DNA from: Beroe ovata | Taxonomy: Eukaryota > Ctenophora > Nuda > Beroida > Beroidae | Length of the DNA stretch: 64,000 nt | Assembly (NCBI GenBank): GCA_946803715.1 | Contig: CAMPET010000018.1 | Location: 1 to 64,000, forward strand | Reading direction: 5' to 3' | Shown here: in pieces, positions 41,535 to 52,939 of the stretch | Numbering within the stretch: position 1 is the stretch's first letter | Layout of the letters: each line of letters starts with the position of its first letter | Notes under the pieces: generated by a model | The model's input: only the letters and a program-made list of their open reading frames with translations | What the model was told of the DNA's origin: nothing | The model's database searches: none | Made by a program: the position numbers and the translations under genes

Positions 41535-43951
41535 GAATAGAGGTTGGAGCAGCTGGGTGAAGAGGGAGGGGTCAGTTGGATGAGGCCTGAAGGGAATGGA
41601 GAATTTGGACAATGAGGGAGAAAACATTTGAATTGAATTGAATAAGGGTGCAAGGAGTTGGATGAGAAGTAAGGGGAGAACTTGGATGTGGAAGGAAGTG
41701 AGAAGGTGAAGTAATTGGATGAGTAGACAGAGGGAAAGGTCAGATGAGGAGGGAGGGGAAAGTTGGATGAAGAGGGTGGGGAAGTTTTATAAGGGGTAAA
41801 GATAAGTTGGATGCAAAAAGTACAACTCAACATTTGACATTGGTTTGAAGAGACAGAACATGAAGCCTTGAAAGGAACAATGTTTTTGATACCCAATGTG
41901 TTGTCCAAGATTAAGTATCTAACTTTTCTCTTGAACCAGTTGCCATCAAACACTGTCATTATACTCCAGTTCTTGACAACCAAACTTTGAACAAGATACA
42001 ATCTTAAACATAGACTGATACAATATTGCACTCACCTATCTGCATTGATGGTTCATGGCTGATCCCTTCACTTGTCTAACAGAGCACTGACTTGAAACAT
42101 TTGCCACTGATAAGAACAATTCATCATTAAACATAATTTTAAAATGAATCAAGGAGCATTTAGCAAGAAGTATCAAGTGTAGAGTAGAACTAGAAATGTT
42201 TAAGAAGTAAAAGTAACTACAATCGAAGAGGTATTCACTTTCAAGAAATAATTCATCTCAATATGCAATGGTTCAAAATGATGAAACATTTGAGTGAGCC
42301 AATTTTAGAGAATACAAAATAAAAATCTTATATCAAATTCTATGGATCTCTTATTTTCACAATTTTTCATCTGAATCATCAATCAATGTCGGCAAAGAAT
42401 CGTCGAATGCGCGGCGCGCGATTGACCTGAAAATTTAGTCGATGCGTGCAAATCATTTATCATACATATGCGTCGCGCGCGAACGCCGAATTTCGCGAAT
42501 GGCAGTGCCGGGGGTGCCTATAGTGCGTCTCCGTGGTTCTACGACTTTTCAGTTCACTGAGTAGAACAGGGGCGCGCAACGTGTGCACACCCGCGGCACC
42601 TACCGCGCCGCGCCGGCCGCCGAGCTGCGCGCGTCCTTATTGCTCCCGGGCCGCGCTGCATTGCCCAAATGCTACGTGCAGTGCACGCGGATTCGATCGA
42701 CAACTAGAGCTTTAGACTTGCCAAATTAAGTTGTCATTTGTCGGGCGACGCGATGCTAGACCGCTGATGAGCCGCGCGCGCGCAAAACGAAATTCTCGAC
42801 AGGGTCTATCATCGATCAACAAAATTGTCATCTGTCCACTGTTTCTCGCGCGGCAAAGATCGGCTCAGCTCAGTGGTTTTAACATTACGACATTTGAATA
42901 AATCACTTTCCTAGTGACAACGGCAAATGGGCAGTGGACACCTTAGCGGACACCTAGTGGACACCTTGGCGTTTTTCATTGTTATGTGTGACGGTTTCAT
43001 ATAACCATATATTCTCATCTTATCTTATCTTAACGTAATTCTTGGGTCTACTATTGTGATTGCTCAACAAATTCACGTCAAAATTCCATTCCATTCAAAC
43101 TTAACCAGTAAATAGTAATTATTTTACTGTGTACATTTTGAAAGGTCTGACTCCAGTCACACAACAACTTGCAAAGATTCTGCAAAAATGAAAAAGATGG
43201 ATCTCCAACTCATGAGATGCAACATGGATTAACCCCCTATGATTAAACCCCATGATTAGTCATCAAATTGTGTTGCTGTATGGAAAAAATATTACATTAT
43301 TACTAGAAAACCTGTCAAGAGGGCGTGATACACTACTCATTGGATGCGAGAACAGTATGTAAATCGAGACACGACGTATATTTGAAATGACAATACTTGA
43401 AACAAAAATTTCATGAAGGAGCATTTGGAAACAAATCCACCATTTCACAAAATTGGTACTGACTACTGAGAGATGATTGTGTTTGACCACTGACCAGTTG
43501 GTTGACCTCTACATAGATAGGTGATACATGATACATGATCACTACAAACCTTGGCTTGAATCAGAACCTACTTGAATTCATCCATTCAACGAAAACTACA
43601 ACTTTATCAAAGCACCATCATGAAAAATGAGCTCCCAGTTCGCTATTACAGTAGTAGCAGGTGCCCATGGCAATGCGTACTTAACTTCAAAATTAGCACT
43701 ACAACTCTGATAACACTCCATTTGTGATGTATAAGCATCCGTACAAACAGAGAATTCAGTCCTTACCAAATTATGATATAGATAAGTGGGATGAACATTG
43801 TATAGTTTATTTCATTGTATATGTCATTCTGTGAGCAATTAGTTGTTATGTGATTATTATTGTTTGTTGTGCTAACTGCTTGCAGGTATCATGACCTATA
43901 ATTCTTTCCCAATAATAAGAATTAAAACCCTTTGCAACACAATAGGATGTG
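41535..43951. other. Gene-free interval before the LRR-LDLa receptor
   Basis: 41560-41800 is purine-rich GGATGAGGAGGG-type simple sequence. 42385-42900 is the GCGCGC repeat family (listed). I see no gene; the receptor's promoter should lie in the right part, which is AT-rich. Confidence 0.5.
42385..42900 (-). repeat. GCGCGC-rich dispersed repeat, long reverse copy
   Basis: 42747-42830 is the reverse of the 38280-38400 core (GCGATGCTAGACCGCTGATG, GCGCGC tract, AAAACGAAATTCTCGACAGG, CTATCATCGAT). The left part shares GACTTTTCAGTTCACTGAGT and TAGAACAGGGGC with about 250-340 and 1155-1190, showing a longer composite element. Confidence 0.65.
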
Positions 43952-46900
43952 ATGCTTATTCTACTTCTACTGCCGTATTTCCTCTTCCAATCCACCACAA
44001 CATGTCCAAGTTCCTGTACCTGTAAACATGATATTGTGGACTGTTCAGGCAACTTTCTAGACAAGATTCCTGCTGGTATACCACTGAAAACCAGAATTCT
44101 GTAAGTTTGATTAAAAAGTGATACTACCATCTTAGAAGTTGGTGATATTCAAAAATTCTATACTTCAATGGGAATTTTGCAGGAATGTCACAAGAAATAG
44201 ATTACAACATTTATCAGATGATAGCTTTTATGGCCTTTTTGAACTTCAAGAAATGTGAGTTCTCATACATTAATTAATGCACTATATCTCTTCATTAATG
44301 ATACACATTTTGATATCTAAATCGCCCAATTTCAGATACTTACAAGACAACATTATTACGGTTGTTTATGAAAATACATTTGAAACCAACAGGCAATTAA
44401 GATTTTTGTAAGTTATAATCTTAAAACGTGCTGAATCGTGGACAAGTGATATTCAGACATGCCATAACCCAACACTACTGTTTATCTCAGAAATATGAGG
44501 AATAACAACTTACGTGAACTCCCAGAGAATCTCTTTGGAAATAACATCTACCTTAGACAGATGTGAGAAAACTTATTTGATGAGATGAAATAGTTAACCA
44601 TATGTGATATGGTCAATTATCTTTTAATTGTATCGCTCTAAGTTGCATCGTTTTTCTCAAATACATTTCATAATCTTTTTCAGTGATATAAGGAATAACC
44701 CCTCTCTCACATTCATATCATACAAGATGATAGAGCATCTCCGTCATTTTCATTCACTGTAAGTATAATAATCAGATCTTTCACGTTTGAAATTGATATG
44801 GAATCAAATTTGGCAGGGAGGATGAAGACTCAAAAGTGGAATTGATTTCTGACCTTATATCCTCCAGGAAAGCAAACAATGTTGATTGTGGCTGTGATAT
44901 GATAGAATGGTATAAAAATATGCAACTATTGCGTGATAAAGGTCTGCAAATCGACATAACTTGCACAAATCCGCAGGTAAATATGCAACGTTAAACCAAA
45001 TCGATCGCTTCATCACCTTCAAACAATCATTGAATTCACCTGGAAATTCTCTTTAATCATCTCTCTCAGGTAAACATTCAGAATGTAGTGAACCACAACA
45101 TGATCGAGATATGTTCCTCAAAACTGTATATGCCAAGCTGTGCACATGGTAAGTTTTCAGTTTTGCACATACCAATTTATGTACATGGTAAGTTGTGCAC
45201 GTAGTGACACATTTGTTCTCTATAGCACGTTGTGCATCTAAGAACCTATATTCTGCGAGGAGAAGTGTGGTTTATGTGATAAACTGAACGCGTTCTTGAG
45301 GAGTTAACTACCGCATTACACAGAATTATTCCACATATTTCTGTAGAGTGATGTACTTTACAGGTGAAGCGATGTGCGAGAATGGAGCCTGCATTACCGA
45401 CGATTTGTGGTGTGATGGAAACTACGACTGTCTGGATAGATCTGATGAGCTGTCCTGTACAACTGATCCGCCGCTGGTAAGAACAAATGAGAGAGTGATA
45501 TTTGAATAAAACATTGATGAAGGAGTATTATTTCGGGTTGTACATCACCAAGACGCACAATTGCTACTCTGATTCAGGAGAGTTGCGAGTCGTTGGAAGA
45601 GTACCTCCTATGTGACGATGGGAGGAAATGTATACCGAATGAGTGGGTTTGCGACGGCTTTGAGGACTGTGCTGATGCTAGTGACGAGCAGAATAACGAG
45701 TGTACAACATACACCCGTTAGTCGAGTGTAATATCTGTTTTGCATTTTGTAGTAAAATATACCTTTGTACATTTATGTACACGAATGTTTTGCATGGAAC
45801 TTTTCTCGGGAACGTACCCTCTGTTCGGAAATTTGATATTTTTTGGCATTGGCAAGAAACAGAGAGCTTATCAGTTGCTTCCCGGTGTAGGTTATTAACG
45901 TCCCAACTAATTAACCCTACACCTGAAAAGGAGGTTACGTGTGACATGGTCACATGTGACATGGACACGTGCACTGTTTGAGGTGATGGATTGTGCAGCA
46001 AACTACTCATTGTACTACTCAATCGATGATGAAAAACAGATTGGTGTATGATAATTGGTCAGAGTAAGATTTGCAAAAGGTACTTCTCGGAGCAGATACA
46101 TGATGAAGTATCCCGAATTTCTCCTCAGGGAGGTGTTCCAATGGAGAATTTGAGTGTAAGAACAACAGGTGCATTACCGCCGCTCTTGAATGTAATGGTG
46201 TCAATGATTGTGGTGACTGGTCGGATGAATCGAAACTCGTGTGTGGCGGTGGGTAAACCTCTAGTTCTTGCTATATGATTATGAGTTGATCTCTATTTTA
46301 AATCCTTCTACATCATGCTATGATAAAGTGATAGCTGTTTTAAATCAATCTCTGCCCCTAATCAGAGCTGGAAGCACCTGACGTATGTGCACCGGGCATG
46401 GCACTCTGCCCATTTGGAGGGGGGTGCATTCACCACAGCAACATATGTGACGGAGAGATTGATTGTCATGGTGGCACTGATGAACGGGACTGTTTCGGTA
46501 CGTATTGTATTATCTGGGTCAGGAATACAAACTGTGAGTCTGGTCGGTACGGGGTCCCCATGACTTCGATTCCATGTTTAAAATGCCGTGCTGCAGGGAC
46601 CTCCACCGTGATCGCCAGTCTGTCTTGATTAACCGATCATTGTACCTACATGTACAGTCAATTAATACCTATTCCGCGAGGGAGGATAATACTTTTCAAC
46701 AGTGTTTATTGCGATACCAAGTACATTGCTCGCTATTATAACACACACGTGCCCCCAGGTAACTGTACATCGTTCTGCTTGTCCGATAGGAGGTGCATTG
46801 AGGACAGATGGGTTTGTGACGGTGTCCCCGACTGCCCTGACTACTCTGACGAGATCAATTGTGGTGAGTTCACGATTGCAGGAGGATTCCTTATTGCACA

Positions 46901-47751
46901 TTACACGGGAAATTGGCGACACACTTGTTACCTAGTGTTTTCACAATGTTGTGGTGCCAGGTACATCGTTGTGACAGGGGTAACTGGTAACATGAAGCGA
47001 TCTGTTCATATCAGTGGGTTGACATATATCTAATGTTAGGATATCATCAGACATCTCGTGTGTAATTTTGTTAAACCCATTTTTGGATGGACCACCACCG
47101 CAAAATATGAATCCAAAATTTTGCATCTTATAATCGATAAATTCTGTCTACAGACTCAATTCCGGCATTACGTAACACATTACTAGTGTCAAACCACTAT
47201 TGAAGCCCCATGATCGGCAGTGGGGCGGTGTTTTGCTATACTTAGGGGGGGGATGATAACAGCCTCTACCACTGACATTCATTCCTCAAAATTTACATGT
47301 CTGTATATCATGGAAAACCGCGAGTTATTGGAGGTATTTGACAGCTCCCTAATTATCGGTGACCCTGAGTGATAACGTTTTCCCCGCGCATATTTATAGG
47401 AAAATGTTGGTCTGATTCTCTCTCATCCAGGAGCACCAGCTATGATACACCCGGGGGAAGCCATTTCGTCAATGAGAAGAGTGTAAAAACGTATTATTAT
47501 CAAATTATACAGATTTCTTATCTCTATAAGTCTTGAGTTTCATGTGAAGCACTCCAGATTATGTAATGGTGGCTCAAATGGACATGTTTCGTTCTGGCGC
47601 ACACGAATACCCGACAGCTCGTTTTGGAGAGATACGTTCATTGAACTATTCGGTTCTGAAAGCCAGGACGTGTTATGCATCTCGACGTCGAATAATAATT
47701 CCGACACTTACGCAGATCTGAAGTTTCACAGATCTGAAGTTTCACGCACAC

Positions 47752-47784
<33 letters not shown>

Positions 47785-48967
47785 NNNNNNNNNNNNACAC
47801 ACACACACACACACCCCTTCTCTTCAGAGTATGAGTGTGGGACAGACGAGGTGAAGTGTGGCGGATGTCTGGCGTGTCAATTCATCTGTGACGGTGTCAT
47901 CGACTGTTACGACGGTAAAGACGAACAGTCGTGCGCCATTTGTACCTCATCAATCTGTCTGGGTAGGTTTCCAACGCGTCAAATTGTCATACTTTCACCG
48001 TACGGTGTCAGGGATCCCAACTTGGGAAATCGGTGACACACACCTCATGACCTTATATCATGAGGCGTGACCATGAAATATGAGTTATATCCGTCTTCAC
48101 ACATTCGTCATACTTGAGTAATAAGGAATGAACGGAACCACTGTGTTACATGTTCGTGATACCGATAATACGTGTGCGTCACATTTCAAAATGATGCATT
48201 GAATTAGATGGTCAACTAATCGGCGTTAGGAGGATCGAAATAGGTTTCATCACGTACGAAATAATTCATTAGTTTAAAGTAATGTTTACGGTGTCATAAT
48301 TATTGAATACCTTTTCAACGTAGGGTGACATCAACTAAATATGGCCTTACCACTTTCCATAACGTAATTCCTGCAAAGCTGCGCATTACCTCAGTTGATT
48401 CTTATCAGTGAAAGGTAATGAATACATGCGTTCAAGTTGTAATCGGACGCTTTGCGATTATTAATTTGAGTAAAACAGAGCAGAAATGAAGATTATTTCT
48501 CCCCACTGTAATCCTCTATTTTAAGAAGTGGTGGGAAATATTCACCGATCCCATTTGGAGAATTAGGCCTAATTCTGCAACTCGAATATTCGGAATCTTA
48601 AAATATTCCACAGCATGATATGAACACTGCCGACACTATTGACTGTCTGATGAGCTGATTTTGACTCCATCCTCTTTCAGGATCACCGCAAACAATTGTG
48701 ATTATCGTGTGCGTCGTGTCAGTGTGTTTCTTCATCGGATCCACTGCACTCTTCATCTTCCTGTACCGCCGAAAGAAGTGCAGCAGTGACACCAGTGACG
48801 CCAGTAGTGCCGGTAGTGTGCGGGAGGATGGGCCACCACTCTACAACGAGATTGACACCCACTTCCACCCACACTCCCCTCCGCCAAGATACAAATCGGA
48901 ACCAGACATTGCAACACGGGTCGTGAGCCCTACAGCCCCGGCTCTCTACCCTCAACAAGACATCTGA
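43952..48967 (+). CDS. Single-pass receptor with leucine-rich repeats and six LDL-receptor class A modules
   Basis: No exact family is recognised. Fourteen exons keep frame: 43952-44100, 44183-44254, 44336-44407, 44491-44562, 44684-44758, 44817-44976, 45070-45148, 45364-45476, 45578-45716, 46129-46248, 46366-46497, 46759-46863, 47828-47962, 48681-48967, about 569 residues. Exon 1 gives a signal peptide ([13 protein letters not shown]) and an LRR N-cap ([15 protein letters not shown]). Three 72-base exons and one of 75 each encode one LRR, with phase-2 introns; exon 6 is the LRR C-cap ([11 protein letters not shown]). Exons 8-13 each hold one LDLa (pattern C....C......CDG..DC.D.SDE..C), with calcium-binding acidic residues. 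Exon 14 encodes a membrane segment (about 20 residues, [20 protein letters not shown]) and an approximately 65-residue cytoplasmic tail with PPLY and PPPRY motifs. It could bind lipoproteins or secreted ligands; function is inference. Confidence 0.88.
47757..47816. repeat. (AC)n microsatellite with a 12-N gap
   Basis: A dinucleotide run interrupted by 12 Ns sits in the intron before receptor exon 13, so array length is unknown. Confidence 0.95.
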
Positions 48968-50746
48968 GATCTGCGCGTGTGCGTGTGTGTAAGTGTGTGT
49001 GCGTGTGGTTGTCTGGCTCCTGTGATAGCATGGAACAAGTGACATACTCTGAGGATCAGAATGGGCAACATCGCAGCTGAGTTTAGCCACACGGAGACTA
49101 TGACACAACAAATCGGATGGGCATTGGGCAATGGGCATATTATGCCACAGGGACAAACTTTGGCTGGCGAGATGAAATGATGCAAGAGGGACAAGTTAAC
49201 ATCATTGTTTGAGCTCAATATAATCGCTGGCTTACTGTTTGTTGGGAAAAGTTTCGTGTGTTAGATGATGATTTCAATTTTAGTAAACATCTCAGCACCA
49301 CATTAAACATACGTATTAGGGGTAGCGATTTGTAACTTGCTACTATACACTAGACAGTGGTTTTACCTCAATGAATTGATTAAATACAATTCCTAATGAA
49401 CGCATACTATTCATGAAGTAACTCTGGAGCATATCCAATTTACTAAATCTAACTAGGTCCCGCAGTAACGCGAGTCCGTGCATCAAAGTGTTCTTGTTTT
49501 TGATTTCTATGAACTCAACTTTTTTATTACAACTGTTTGATATGAACTCGATACTTCATTTTCATAATTAAACTGTTTTAATGTCTCATCATTAAGTAAT
49601 ATGTATTATTACGTTACAGGTAATTCCTGTGAAAGTATTGTCAAGTGTGTGCCTCATTATTCATGAATGAATCATGTGACTAGTGACTACTGACTGTCAC
49701 CAACTTGCTTTTCATAATCACTTAGTTCGAGTACTGATGGGAAACTTTTTATCAGTCAAATAAACTGTCATATGACTTGTCCAATTTTGCGAGAATTTTT
49801 GACGTAGTGGATATAATAACATGCCCTCCCAGCTCCCTCCATCCTGTGACTATAACCAAGAAATTTAATGTCATGGCGTAACGCGCGAAAACACGTATCT
49901 GTGAAAGTTGATATTGCTGTATTCTTGAGAGACAAGGAGATGTTCGTTTATTTTTCGTAACAAGGCGCGCCGCAAGAGCGCGTCCCGTACGTACGTACGT
50001 GATGTCAACTTTTCCACCAAAAAACATCCAACTGAGAACTCATAGTGGACCAAGAAATTGAGAGTCAGAAGAGTGGCTGAAGTCAGTGTGAGATTATAAG
50101 GCACTATGTCAATTCTGTCTTATAGTGAATCTGGTTTGATTCGCTATCTTGTTCGCAAAAGTTATCGAATCAAATTGAGGGATGTTCAAGGTGACCACAT
50201 TCATAGAAAAATTTCCAACCGTCGGAAATTCCGTGCAACAGTAATGCTTGGACATGGAGATGAATAGTTTGATGATACCCAAAGCTAAAGTGTAAAGTTT
50301 GACAAAAGTCACGTTACCGTGACTTGTGGTTCAACACACCATAGCGTGGGGTTGGGTGGTCAATATGATTTGGGATTGTCTGTTAATCGTCGCATAGACT
50401 GTATAGGGGTTACTAGGCACTAGTCCAGCCTTTAGCCACACCCAAATAACGTCGTGTGTATGGAACGCGCGAGAAGTGTAACAAAAACGTGACGTCGGGT
50501 TTGTGACCCGATATGTCTCGGAAATGATTGTTAGTCGTTAGATATCATTTCTAGGGGATACTAGGATACATTTACAATTTAGAAGCAATTCATCATGCAG
50601 TCACACCAATATAATGTCGTGTGAATGGAAATCACAAAAAGACGAAACTAATGTCATCACCGGATAAATTAAAATAAAAGGAAACATCTCAATGTAAAAA
50701 ATGATTAAGTGAGCTCGAAGGAACTCGATATTCAAGAATCGAACTC
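48968..50746. other. Interval between the receptor and the sulfotransferase
   Basis: 48968-49030 has a GT-rich run in the receptor's 3' UTR. The two genes converge. 49740-50580 is the repeat element listed separately. No further gene is seen. Confidence 0.5.
49740..50580 (-). mobile_element. Dispersed repeat element, reverse copy of the 18.4-19.8 kb element
   Basis: Read on the reverse strand, CGTACGTACGTGATGTCAAC, ACTTTTCCACC and GGACCAAGAAATTGAGAG match 19500-19640, and TGTTAATCGTCGCATAGACT and GTGGGGTTGGGTGGTC match 19180-19260. The 157 bp unit motifs (GGAACGCGCGAGA, AACAAAAACGTGAC) appear once near 50460-50490. It lacks the tandem array. Confidence 0.7.
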
Positions 50747-51907
50747 TCAATGAAGCAAATCCTCGTCAGTGAGCTCACTAACTTTAGGGAAGTTACTATC
50801 CTTCTGTCCTGGCTGGGGATGTCTGAGCATTTTGATAGCACCAGGAAACGGATACCACCAATCAGCGGGTTTGCTATAATCCCAAAAATCGTAATCTCTG
50901 CGAAACTTGGTATAAAACTCTTCTAGAACACTCTCGTCGCTCACACTCTGAACTAATTGTCTGGCCTCTTCCACCAGAAGCTCCAAATTGCGTACAGTTG
51001 TAAATTGGGGCTGTGAGGTCACCCCTTTGATATTTTGGTAATGGTTCTTAATAGTAATCTCCTCTCTGTGCATCATCTCAAACAGACCGTGAACACTGTA
51101 ATTGATATGGCACGGGGACACTACATCTGACTGAACACCGAAATGTGTAGCAGCAGATCTACCCTGGTTCACCCAACGGAGATACTGTTCAAATGTGATG
51201 TTTCGCACTGAACCGGGATCAAGGTCATTCACTGCAGCAAGTTCCTGCAAAGCTACGCCATTTAGATACCGTTTAGCGTACTCTATATCGATGAAATAGT
51301 AGTAATAACCACTTATAGCTCGGTCTAGGGGATTCCGGACAAAATAGAACTTGAACAAGCTCGAAAAGTGTTCTGTTAGATACTCCTGTCCACCTCCACT
51401 ACTGAGGAGAGTCGATACTCTCAACAAATTGCCCTGTCCACCATCCACTTTATTCATGGTGGACATGAATGTGGACCACTGTGCCCCAAGGGCACCAAGA
51501 ACTCGGGCATAAAGGATTGCCCGTTTCTTGTCAATGATCATGTTTTGGAGTGCATAACTTGGAAATGATTGCAGAGTTCTGAGTGAGGAATCTCCAGCTG
51601 TCAAATTTGGGGACTTGTAATGGCGGGAACACCGTGATTTGATGTGCCGGGTCATCTTGTTCCGATATTCAGCCTCATTGTTGAACATTGACTGCATATC
51701 CTCATAATACGGGAGTGATTTGATGTCTTCTTGCCTCAGTACAACACCCTGTCGAACAAAATACAGTACTGGTGATCCCCTGGCAGCAGCAAGCACAAAC
51801 TTCCAGTTCTCCAACCAAAGTGGATGCAAACACTGCAAACTGTAAATCAAGATAACTGACAAGAGGAGTTTATGAAGAGACGCAAGGGAAACGTAGTGTC
51901 GGACCAT
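50747..51907 (-). CDS. Golgi sulfotransferase-like protein (CHST/HNK-1ST family), degenerate PAPS loop
   Basis: This family transfers sulfate from PAPS to glycan GalNAc, GlcA or similar residues in the Golgi. The 386-residue frame starts at Met 51907 (MVRHYVSLASL) and has a type II membrane segment at residues about 8-25 (LLLSVILIYSLQ). The 3'-phosphate-binding motif is well kept: FKFYFVRNPLDRAISGYYYYF (cf. FLFVR.PFERLVSAY). The upstream 5'-phosphosulfate loop, normally ..P K....S N W K.., reads ILYARVLGALGAQWSTFM, so the key Lys and the Ser are missing while Trp remains. Lacking them, it may be inactive or use another residue. Spliced 5' extension is possible. A single exon. Nearest subgroup (CHST8-14) is not settled. 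Confidence 0.75.
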   Translation of the reverse strand: MVRHYVSLASLHKLLLSVILIYSLQCLHPLWLENWKFVLAAARGSPVLYFVRQGVVLRQEDIKSLPYYEDMQSMFNNEAEYRNKMTRHIKSRCSRHYKSPNLTAGDSSLRTLQSFPSYALQNMIIDKKRAILYARVLGALGAQWSTFMSTMNKVDGGQGNLLRVSTLLSSGGGQEYLTEHFSSLFKFYFVRNPLDRAISGYYYYFIDIEYAKRYLNGVALQELAAVNDLDPGSVRNITFEQYLRWVNQGRSAATHFGVQSDVVSPCHINYSVHGLFEMMHREEITIKNHYQNIKGVTSQPQFTTVRNLELLVEEARQLVQSVSDESVLEEFYTKFRRDYDFWDYSKPADWWYPFPGAIKMLRHPQPGQKDSNFPKVSELTDEDLLH

Positions 51908-52939
51908 AGGCCTGGCAGGAAACGTAGAGGCTCTATCGTACGCTGATTTCCACGACAACTGGCCAGCTGGACCTAATTACACACTAGGAAATGTACATAT
52001 GTAGACTGCTGTGCTCCTGTATAATGAAACAGGTACCACACCTCATGGGAGTTCGGTCGTGTATATATGAATCAGAATGATGCAAACCATCTGGAAAGAT
52101 AGGGGAGCACCATTACATGCCACAGAGGCTGTTTCGTGGACTAGGGGCAACCCGCAGTACATCCAGTCAGGAATGAGGAATCTCGATCACAGTCATGCAG
52201 AATTTTACAAGACAAAGTATCCTCTGCAACCCTTTTCAGATACCATCACATCTTGATTTATAAATCAGAACCAGGGGAACATATGACATTGAATATGGAG
52301 TATGGTTTTAAAGCCGGGCTATCATATTTCGCACTGTAACTTATGCTTGACTTATCATGCATTCTTTGGTTTTCAGTTTTAATTTCCCATAATGTCCTGT
52401 CATACAACCTCAATTTCGAGCACATATTCGAGTCAATCGGTCGCAGACTTTTGCAATTTGCAAAGTACTAAAACTTTCAATGAAAGTCTTTCATACGTCC
52501 CTAGACCCTTATATGCAGTTTGAAGTGGTACTACTGTCATGGTGGAGTCGCTATTTCAATCATCGCGTTGCATGGCACATTCAATTTAACATGACACTTA
52601 ATGACTTCATCTGATAGTTATCCCAAGATAGGTGTCATTTGACAAGATACCTAAATCGGGATAAATATCTAATGTGATACTACAGGGTCATAGGATTAAT
52701 TAACGTATGTGAGACAAGAGTAGTGACTTTAGCAGTGACTATAGCAGTGACTCTAGCACTATAGCAGTTACTCTAGCACTATAACAGTGACTTTAGCACT
52801 ATGGCAGTGATTCTAGCACTATAACAGTGACTTTAGCACTAGGGCAGTGACTCTAGCACTAAAGCAGTGACTCTAGCATTATAGCAGTGACTCAGGAATC
52901 TAGTACTAATCACTATAGCAGTGACCCTAGCGCTGCACC
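51908..52939. other. Shared upstream region of the sulfotransferase and the SH2 gene
   Basis: The two genes diverge here, about 1.03 kb between start codons. It contains a roughly 215-base minisatellite (listed) ending next to the SH2 gene start. A bidirectional promoter is possible. Confidence 0.5.
52719..52935 (+). repeat. Minisatellite directly upstream of the SH2 gene
   Basis: About nine degenerate units of AGCAGTGACTCTAGCACTAT (about 20-24 bases) run up to within a few bases of the ATG at 52940. In the transcript they would form a 5' UTR or core-promoter repeat. Confidence 0.85.

Noticed and set aside
41495-42031. A 178-residue frame on the minus strand
   Set aside because: Its Ser/Pro/Phe-rich composition comes from purine-rich simple repeats (GGATGAGGAGGG) and it crosses the N at 41534; no homology-like features.
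45678-46022. A 114-residue minus-strand frame within the receptor gene
   Set aside because: It overlaps receptor exon 9 and its intron on the opposite strand and has no recognisable features.
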